Origin: Asterias amurensis | Taxonomy: Eukaryota > Echinodermata > Asteroidea > Forcipulatida > Asteriidae | Direction of reading: 5' to 3' | DNA: 64,000 nt | Assembly: GCF_032118995.1 (NCBI RefSeq) | Contig: NC_092648.1 | Span: 2,805,001-2,869,000 of the forward strand | Shown: positions 55,700 through 64,000 of the stretch, in pieces | Layout of the letters: each line of letters opens with the position of its first letter | Position numbering within the stretch: the first letter of the stretch is position 1 | Made by a program: the position numbers and the translations under genes | Notes under the pieces: generated by a model | Seen by the model: the letters and a program-made list of their open reading frames with translations, nothing else | The model's database searches: none | Told to the model about the DNA's origin: nothing

Positions 55700-58161
55700 T
55701 CTTTTTACACGTAATTACGTGTCAAACCTAGTGCACTTGACCTCCGGCAAATGTTTCCTACAAGACATATTTTGGGGCTGAACTGAGCCCAAAGCTGTGT
55801 CCACTCGCTGATAAAAAATATTTTAGTCGGACAAAATTCGAAAATATCTGGCAACGTAAATGAATGAATTATTTTTAAGACCCGAAATAATCAGCCACAC
55901 AAACATAAATTACACATTTAAGTGTATTTGATATTCCTTTCGAAACGTTCCTCAGACGTGTATAAAATCGTTCGAAGAAAAAAATCGATAATTATAATTT
56001 GGACGAAAATCAGGCAATACTTTACTACGTTTGTTGCAAAAAGTGTTACGTATGGACAGTCGCTGTAGAAAAAAACTCACCTTTTGGGGTGACTGCTGGG
56101 AAAAAATAGTCTATATTCCCGCTCGGTTTCAGTTTGTAAAACGTCAAGTTTTCTGTGTCGGCCTACTTATGGTTTGGAAGTCACTGATGATGAAACGAGG
56201 GAGTCTTTTGAATATTAAACGAAATTTCTAGAAGCTGAATCGTTCGGCTGATGCAACTCTGATAAATTTGCCTACCTTCTTGAGCAGTATATTGAATGTT
56301 TATAGTGTCCTTTCACACGAGGTAGAGTTGGTAAAACTTTGACAACCATGCTAACATTATACAAGGGACCCTTGTTAGATTGCGTCGTGTGAAAAGGGTT
56401 TTTGTTCCACAATAAGAAGTGTTATACCGAGTAATCTAAGACAATGTGGAATTGCATTTTTTGGAACAGACTCAACATGAGTTTAAAGATATCTGTCTTA
56501 CTGCATACATTTAGAAGAAAATTAAAACATCATCTTTCTGTTGGCCTTCGAGAAAGACTCTGTAAGAGCCGAAACCTCAGGCTATTATTTACTATTTTAT
56601 ATTATGTTTTTATTTGTAATGAACTCATGTCAACCTTCTTCACCTAGTCTCTGCTGCCATCCTGTACTCTATTTTCGGTAAAAAAATGTTTGTGTTTTGG
56701 ACTCTAGTTTTGTCTGTCCAGTTCTGTCTGTCTAATAGGGAAAACCTCAAAAGCAAATCTGAGCTTCTTTCTTTCCCTATGTATACGGACAGGATGTATA
56801 CATACATTAACACAATGGTATGTACAACGTAATATCAATCTGAACAGGTATAATGATGTACATTGTGCATGTACTGTTTAGTGTTCAATACAATTAAGGA
56901 CAATGTAAACAAAATGGTTTTTATTCGATTGCGAGTCATTGCAAACATTGGTCGAAAGAAAATTCTAGAAAACCATATCGCTGATGTAACACTGACGATT
57001 GGTGTCTTTTTTAATTTGGAATATTGTTAAAAAGCGCCAATTCATCGTTTATTTTGCGTTCTGTTTGCATCATCATTGCGTGAATCATAATGAACTGTCG
57101 AGTGGCATATAGGCATTGTATTTATATAGAGCATGAACTACACGTTATAGAATATGGAATACTGTCCAACAAACAATGACGTAATGTTTTGATTGTATTT
57201 CACCATGCGTGCATGCACGCACGCATACATAAGCGCATGGGACGTGGAATAGGGTTGACAGAATCGGAAAAGCATCGCATACGACCATACGACCGCAAAC
57301 CAGACCTAAATTGCATGATGTTGACTTCAAATATTTGAAAAAAAGTGGTAAGTTCTGGATGATCAATGAATGGTCAAGTTAAAAATAATTTCTTTCCTTT
57401 TTGAAAATATAAAAAAATATTGTAAGAAAACTCACGCATGGGAGTCAGCACGGGGTCAAATCAACGCGCAAGAGAAATGCGCATGGACAATGTCTTTACA
57501 AAATGATGTTTCGACCTGATGTTTCGACCCTAGCAGAGTCTTTCTCGAAGGCTAAATTAAAAGGGAGTGTGTGGAAAATGTTATGCCAATGCCATGATAA
57601 GCATCGTATCATAGGAATAATGTGTTTTTTCCGGTTTATTATTATTCAGTTATTTAAATTTATGTTGTGAAAGCTCTTTGAATATTTAAATGAATACGGT
57701 TCGGTTCACTGGTGATACTTGTTTGGTTGACAGTTAAAAAACATTAGGCTGTAACTTCTCCGGATCATTTTAAATCAAGGAGCGCATGAACGCTACTTAT
57801 TAAAACATTATGCTAATTTATTCAGATATTCACATGACTTAATTAATACATGTCTTACAATTTTGTCCCGAGATTATCTTGGGCATTTCTTGTATTATAG
57901 GCCTACTTCAAAGGAAGAGTAAACTCATGAAATTATTGTATTCCTGTAACATAATTAAATAAAACTCATGTTGTCACACTCCAATGTTTATGGCTGTTAT
58001 TTTTAAATAGTTTTTATTTTATGTAAAGTCAACCCTTCGATTCGACAGGGACCCCCCCCCCCCCCCCGCCCAGCCCCACTCAAATATGCAAGGTGTTCAC
58101 TGCATGTTTCTTTACATAAATAACTGTAATATTCCTCTCGTCTTTCTTTTTGTCGTTGCAG
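55700..58161. other. Probable intron 1 of the ATF3/JDP2-type gene
   Basis: It contains a segment at 57505-57560 related to the hairpin at 91-188 and a C16 tract (58052-58067). A frame at 56444-56647 vaguely resembles the C-terminal end of LINE pol (LHTFRRKLKHHL) but is too short to call. Confidence 0.4.
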
Positions 58162-58203
58162 ATTTTCCATCAAGTTTATTTTGTCAACGAAAATAAGAAA
58201 GCA

Positions 58204-60710
58204 ATGCTAACTGGAACGATGTCTACAAATGGCGCGACGCAGCAACAGGGTGCCCTTTACGGGGGCGGGGCCTCACCGATGTCCAGCGAGTTTAGTGGGG
58301 ACGGGGTCTTCGAGCCGGAGTTTGAGCTCACCCCTCTGATAAAAGAAGAGCTCCGCACCACAATACGCAACCGGAGAATCAACAGCGGCAAATCGGACGA
58401 CTTGAGCTACGATGACGGTCCTAAACCACAGTACAAGGTGAATATTGATTGTGTGCCAAGCCCGATAGTTTTATAAATTTGTGCATTCGTTCCAAACTGA
58501 TGTACATTTGTATTTTGAGTTCACTTGTAAAAAGTAAAGCTTGGACAAATGGACTCACACAGGGAAAACTTCACAATTAAAGAAACATAATAAGTAAAAG
58601 TTAATGAATTAAAAACAAAATATGACTGTTTCTTTTTAAACGACTGTGCCCCTGAGTCTATATATTCAAAATATCTCTGAATGAATATTCATTACGGTAT
58701 TTTAGATACGATACTTCATTATCAATCTCTGAGCTTAGACGGATCAATATAAACAGGCAACATTGTAATAACATGTCAAACATTTTATTCAAACAAGTTT
58801 TTATTTGTTCCTCCTTAATTTCAGCTGACCCCCGAAGAAGAGGAGAAGCGAGAATTGAGACGGGATCGCAACCGTGTAGCTGCCGCTAAGTGTCGCATCA
58901 AAAGGAAGACAGAAGTCTGTTGTTTAACAATGGTGAGATTCTAAACACACTTTCATTTCCCGATTTGGTTAAAACATCTCTGCATGTGGTAAATTTATTA
59001 CAGTATTAATTTGTTAGACTTGCCAGTTACAGAAGCCATTTTGACTTAGTTCCCGCGCGATTACCCATTTTTCTGTAATTGCTTTGATTTTGTTCTGTCC
59101 TGAAGACAACCAGAGCTTACCGATCGAAACGTCGAGATGTTGCCTAATTACTCCTATGGATAAATCGCGCAATGGTGTTACCGCAAATATTACAAAGACT
59201 GTACCTCCACCATGAACAGATTTTAAATCATACTCCCATACATTATCCTACTGATAACCTAACTTAATGTGTCTACACCATGCAAAGGTTCAAATCCTTA
59301 TCAAAAGTGTGTTGATGTGTTTTATGTCGTTCATGAATAATGACCGTCGTTGCATCGAGACACCTCGTTTTGAAACAGGTCTCGTGCTCAATTCTTTTCT
59401 TCTGAGAAGTATTTTCCATAAAAAAAAACAATACACGACCTCAGAACTTCATTGTCCCACTAAACGGATAGATTATATGATTGTGTGACGTCACTTATCA
59501 CGCACGAGCCATGCGTTTACCAGGCACTTCCGTTTCAAAAGGATACGTTGAGCGTAAACAAATTGGAATCATGTGATTTTGTTTGTTCCTCAATTTCACT
59601 CGTCGATGTGTCAATTCATATTGATAAGTTTTGCTTGAAGTCATGTGATGAAGCATTGGGTTGGGGGGGGGGGAGGGGTTGGCTGTCTACCAGTGGCTTA
59701 TTATCGTTATTATTTCAAGGTACCCGTTTCCCATCCCATTGTAAGCTCTACTTGTTTATCAGTGCCAATAATGAAAGTGACATTTGCAGGCTGTTTCTGG
59801 TTGCCTATTGCATTATATACAAAACAGTGAACATGCGTCCGTTAAAGTAACACGTTGCAACTCCGTGGACAAATTGTACTCACAGGCAGGCCTTGCTTCA
59901 CGGAGGCAGCGAGTGCTTCCATGCCTCCTGGTCATTGCCTTGGTGTCATATCAGTAGAAATGTAAAATTTACCCATCTACAGGGTGCCCTTTACCGAGGA
60001 GAAAATGCCCAGGTGCACTTTCTATTTCAAAAACGACAGAGTCCTCAGTATGAGTGGGAAAAATTACATACATTCAACCTCACATTACAATGGTTTACAC
60101 TATTGTCACTATCAATACCCTTCCAGTGTGAGATTTGTCAATATCACCCCATGACATCGTGTTGGTCTTAACGTGGGTCTGTGCATTTCTTGTAAGGGGA
60201 ATTGTTGGTTCGTTCCCGACTTTTTTTCAGAGCGAAATTTGAAACATGGCGTCACTGGGTTTCAACAACCAATGGTTCTTTCCATTCCAAAGAGGAATTT
60301 TCCGTCCGTCAAATTAGGTTAACTGTTCAAGGCACCGTTCTGATTGAATACGTCAGAAACGCGTCAGAAATAATGTCAGAAACGCGTGTCTGGTAAAGCA
60401 ACACCAATGAGAGCCCCCTACGTTCAGAACTGAAGCAATTTTATCAATGGAATTTTCCTATACTTATAGTGTTGTTTCCAGACGTTTTTATTCATGTCTG
60501 ACTCATTCTTTTCATGCACAGGAATCTGAGCGACTGCAGTTGACCAATGAGAGACTCCGTGAGGAGATCCAGAGACTCAAGGATGAAAAGAGAGTCATTC
60601 TAGAACTGATTAATTCACATCGGCCATCTTGTATTGTTACACCACCGATCAATGTCCCGGATGTCCAGATGGCGCAGGCTACGTCATCGTCCTACGACTC
60701 GGTCAGGTGA
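58204..60710 (+). CDS. atf3: ATF3/JDP2-type bZIP transcription factor, three coding exons
   Basis: Coding exons: 58204-58437 (exon begins 58162 after CGTTGCAG), 58825-58932 and 60522-60710 (TGA 60708-60710), all phase 0, 176 aa; a start at 58219 would give 171. ATF3 and JDP2 bind CRE/AP-1 sites as homodimers or with Jun and mostly repress. TPLIKEELRTTIRNRR (43-58) matches the TPFVKEELRFAIQN block of ATF3; IKEE fits the SUMO pattern. The basic region RRDRNRVAAAKCRIKRK spans 90-106; zipper positions are Leu112, Leu119, Leu126, Leu133 and Ile140. HRPSCIV (147-153) is the family signature after the zipper. The junction before ESERL is the same as in human ATF3. It is probably the single ancestor-type gene of vertebrate ATF3 and JDP2. 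fos lies upstream on the same strand. Confidence 0.92.
58438..58824 (+). other. ATF3/JDP2-type gene intron
   Basis: GTGAAT to TTAATTTCAG. No internal feature was recognised. Confidence 0.85.
58933..60521 (+). other. ATF3/JDP2-type gene intron splitting basic region and zipper
   Basis: GTGAGA to CATGCACAG. It contains a tail-like segment CTGAAGACAACCAGAGC then GATCGAAACGTCGAG at 59100-59140, a CRE at 59486-59493 and a G11 tract at 59663-59673. Confidence 0.85.
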
Positions 60711-62790
60711 CGGCCCTTGACGGTCCGTGGCGGCTGATGACGACGACAAAACACTTTGCAGGAACTATATTCATGCGTCGTGTGTTTTATTCGCATGCAC
60801 AACGTGTTTTCACATAAAGACTTTTAATATGACCAGTGACGTATGTCTAAGGAAATAGCCTGATGTTTAAAGTATGGCTGACGTTTGTTTTCCAACGTCA
60901 CTCAAGAAAGGTTTGATTATTTAGACGATCTTTACGTCATTGGAACTTGGCAAGCTCCCACATAGGAGGATACAAACACCAAGCTGGCAACAAACGTTGG
61001 CAAACGTTCCATGCTAAGATGGTACAGAATGATGCCAATAGGTTACCGGTTTGCTCCGTTGAAATATCTAGAAAGTAACTTCATGATTTTACGAAGGCCC
61101 ATTAACGGCAACACACAAACTATTGTTACGGACTCAAACTCCGTTATTATGCATTCACAACCGAATACGCTTCACAATCCGTTATTATGATGGACTGATT
61201 TGTTTCGCCAATGTGACACGGAGACTCCGTAATTACCGATTCACAAATTAGCCGTTATTACGGAACCACAATCTGCAAGTAACGTCCCTCCTTTGTGAGT
61301 CCGTAAACGGTGTGTAAACCATGATAACGGAACAATAATTGGTAATATTGTAAACTCGTAATATCGATGGTGAATCCGTACGGACATTGGGCCAATATAA
61401 ATCTGTGATGTTTATGTCGTAGCTGTGGGGCATTTAGTATAACTACCTAAATACGGCTCTTTACCGTAAATATGTTATCACTTTATCAGCAAAATGTATT
61501 ATACGATATTTTATAAGAAAGTGCAAGTTTTGAATATATATAAAACCTACAATGTACTTTTGTATTGCGCCTTTTGTACTGTAAATGAAAACTATTTTGT
61601 CGATTTAACTTTCTATTTTCTTCAATGAGTATGTGTACTTTTTCTGAACCATCGCGTAAAATCCTTGTCTACCAAAATACCAAAACATTTTATTCGGGTT
61701 CGGAGGTCCAACAACTGGACTACCAGCGTCGCAATTTTAAATCCAAACACAGGTTTTGATTTCTATAGTTTGTTATCATCAATATTAAAAGTCTACAGCT
61801 TGCTCCTGAAGACCATTACAGCATATAGTGAATGAAACGTCGAGTTGTTGAAACACCGGTTCTTCTCAGAGTGGCAACAACTCACATGCACGGAGAGTAA
61901 ACGGCCATGTACTTATAATTATCATGTCTAAATTATCATGGCAAACCTCGATAGAATGTGAACAGTCGAACGCAGTTATACAACATTTTGTTTTGTGTTT
62001 TGAATAATATATGAGATTTGTTTATTTTCTGACATAACCAAACCCACATTGTATGTACAGCAAACCTTGTATTGGTAGAACGTAAACAGTCAAACACAGT
62101 TATACAAAAATCAGGTTTTGTTAACTTTGATATTTGTTTACTTTCTGACATGATAAAATCCGCATTGTACTTTGCTGCACTACCTCATTATTAATGTGCA
62201 GTTGACATTATACTATAACATGACCCTGTACATAGGTTATATATTTCGTTAAATTATTTGTGATTTTATATCACTTTATATCAGTGTACAGTGTACTTTA
62301 CTTATTTAATACCTTGTTATAACAATAACAATATCGAAGTCTTATATAGCGCACGTATCTACCAAACAAGGTACTCAAGGCGCTGAGTATATTATACAAA
62401 CTTTCAGAAAGATATGTTTTGGAAGTGATGAATTCTGAGACCCAATTAAGTAGCACATTATAAGGGTTTACAAGGTGCTACTTTATAAAACACAAATCTG
62501 GAGTATAAATACTATGGGCATTACTAAGTAGTCGTTACGTCAAACGCTACGCATCTCCTGTTATAAAGAGTTACGTATGTAATAACACTGAAAGAGGCTC
62601 TCCTAAAGAGCACGTTATAAATGTATGTTACTTATAATAACACAGGAATGCATCGTCTACAGTTGCAGATTCTGATGATTAATACTATTAGCCACTTTGA
62701 TAGATTTACTATATTTTGTACTTTCTATTAATATGTAATATTTATATCAACGTTGGTGGGTTTTTGTTTTTGCAATAAAGCAAACATAAC
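60711..62790 (+). other. 3' UTR of the ATF3/JDP2-type gene, to AATAAA at 62774-62779
   Basis: AATAAA inside TTTTGCAATAAAGC at 62774-62779 is the best poly(A) signal. Within the region are scattered ATTTA words, a stretch rich in CCGTTATTA (61130-61390), a Penelope-like tail segment (61805-61880) and a TATATAGCGC repeat (62340-62400). Confidence 0.5.
61130..61390. repeat. Repeated CCGTTATTA / TAATAACGG words
   Basis: CCGTTATTA occurs at least three times, with ACGGA, CCGTAAT and TTCACAA variants between. It may be a degraded palindromic element. Confidence 0.45.
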
Positions 62791-63190
62791 GTGAGTACTT
62801 TAATAACATGTGGCTGCATTTTTTTTATTAAAGGCTCAGTCTCTATTTGTAAACACATTTATTTTGTTGGTTTAAATACAGCAGTAAAATGTCAATAATA
62901 TTTGCATCACCAAAACAATTCAATTAACATAAACTCAGAATTCGACCAGAAAATATTTCTCCAAATTATCGGGAAGCTCGTGCAGGGCAAGATTCAATTT
63001 GAAGGGACAATTATTGATCTTTAACGTACATGTCGTATTGCTGAAATGAGCATTGACTTGCAATAATGACCCATAATTTACACGAGCGAATATTTTACGT
63101 GGAGCCAAACTAATATAATGCCCCCCCCCCCCTTCCCCTCCCCAAGGTTGGCCGTAGCTTCACCCAGTGGTAATTTCTCAAAAGTTAATT
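62791..63190. other. No feature seen apart from a C tract
   Basis: C12 at 63121-63132. Otherwise AT-rich spacer. Confidence 0.4.
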
Positions 63191-63222
63191 AAGTACTGCC
63201 CCGATGCATCGGGGCAGTACTT
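63191..63222. repeat. Perfect 32-bp palindrome
   Basis: AAGTACTGCCCCGATG is followed directly by its exact reverse complement CATCGGGGCAGTACTT. There is no loop and no mismatch. Confidence 0.97.
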
Positions 63223-63556
63223 ACACAACGCATTTTGGCTTGCAAGCAAGATCTCTGCTTACTATAGTGCTTAGCAAGTTGCGTAAGCCAGTACTCAAGA
63301 TCAACAAAATAAACGGAACTTTGATTGAAGTTGTGCACACACGGGACGTGTGGCGGACTTAAACACGCGTTTAAATGACTATGGTGGTTATAATACAAAC
63401 AAGAAGCTCTAACTGTACTTTTTCTACAAAAAGTTCCACGATCCGTCACTGGAAAAAACTAGTTTAAATTGCCATAAATAACTTTTCCGCTGACTGGTAT
63501 TGCACAGCAATGGTGCAATAATATCTACCCCCATAACAACAGGCAGTGAATCACAG

Positions 63557-63700
63557 TGACGTCACTCAATTGAACGCAGCCTTAGACACGTTGGAACTCA
63601 ACAGAACGGAAAACGCGCATGCGTGTATTGACCGTTTTCCCGATCCGCTATTGTACTGTACTGCTATAAAAGCAAGTTGTTCCACTGCCAACTCTTCATT
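63557..63700 (+). promoter_or_regulatory. Promoter-like CRE, TATA and initiator arrangement
   Basis: CRE TGACGTCA at 63557-63564, TATA box TATAAAAG at 63665-63672 and initiator-like TCATTC with A at 63698, 33 nt after the first T of the TATA box. This is the most canonical promoter layout in the window. No known exon follows inside the window. ACAGCCGT occurs three times downstream (about 63773, 63844, 63961). The gene it drives would lie to the right. Confidence 0.5.
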
Positions 63701-64000
63701 CAGATCGCATGCAAGCCACACAAAGCATCTACATGTATGTGTTATCGGTGAGCCGCTAAATCAAGCACACAACAGCCGTTGATCAAGGAAACGTAGGTTG
63801 TTTGTTATCGTAATTGCGCCACGGGGGAAAAACGAAACATAAGACAGCCGTATACAGATCAACTCGGTAGGTTGATCATTTTATAGCGTTGAATAGGAAG
63901 GAGTCCTGGAGCTGTTTGGATTTAATCCAATGTCAAGGCTACCCATTCAATCGCACATAAAACAGCCGTCACTATCACTCCAGGGGGTGAGAGTCTGTGT
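63701..64000 (+). other. Possible 5' UTR of the next gene
   Basis: No open frame with support. The three ACAGCCGT words are the only pattern seen. Confidence 0.25.

Noticed and set aside
56444-56647. LINE C-terminal fragment (LHTFRRKLKHHL)
   Set aside because: Resemblance is limited to about 15 residues and no other LINE sequence adjoins.

Overview
The window reads as nuclear DNA of a marine invertebrate deuterostome, most likely an echinoderm. The genes are spread out and intron-bearing, the DNA is AT-rich, TTAGGG-type telomeric repeats occur, and much of the space is filled by short foldback and tRNA-derived repeats. Species assignment is inference; the deuterostome assignment rests mainly on the Fos and ATF3/JDP2 genes and their exon structure. 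Nothing bacterial is present.

Layout. 1-3.6 kb holds repeat scars and weak candidate + strand terminal exons. 3.6-9.5 kb is a large, diverged inverted duplication. Its left arm carries interstitial telomeric arrays and its centre is a 105-bp minisatellite (3 reversed and about 20 forward units). 9.7-12.6 kb holds SINE-like pieces, a broken GC-rich DIRS-type retroelement fossil and unresolved minus-strand exon candidates. 13.5-15.3 kb holds a small two-exon minus-strand gene (71 aa, unknown) whose intron contains a 382-bp hAT-type MITE. 17.2-18.6 kb is an intronless opsin-like GPCR on the minus strand that lacks the retinal lysine and has a Lys/Ser-rich third cytoplasmic loop. 19-39 kb has no gene I can support: it holds MITEs, a G-rich minisatellite, a tRNA-Leu-derived SINE, a divergent ~150-bp tandem array, a LINE 3' remnant and several palindromes.

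40.4-47 kb is a four-exon Fos gene on +, with two alternative first coding exons that both begin Met-Tyr-Pro. 47-54.8 kb is repeat-rich spacer. 54.9-62.8 kb is an ATF3/JDP2-type bZIP gene on +. At 63.55-63.70 kb a CRE, TATA and initiator arrangement suggests that another + strand gene starts just before the window ends.

How the parts fit together. Fos and ATF3/JDP2 are stimulus-response bZIP factors that bind AP-1 and CRE sites as dimers. They lie head-to-tail about 14 kb apart, as FOS and JDP2 do in vertebrates (FOS-JDP2-BATF). Both have a 108-nt, phase-0/phase-0 exon for the basic region. The 31 kb around them contains 11 exact TGACGTCA sites, the sequence these proteins bind, which suggests auto- or cross-regulation. 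The most noteworthy points are this cluster with its CRE density and alternative Fos first exons, the opsin-like receptor without a chromophore lysine, and the telomere-repeat-bearing palindrome.
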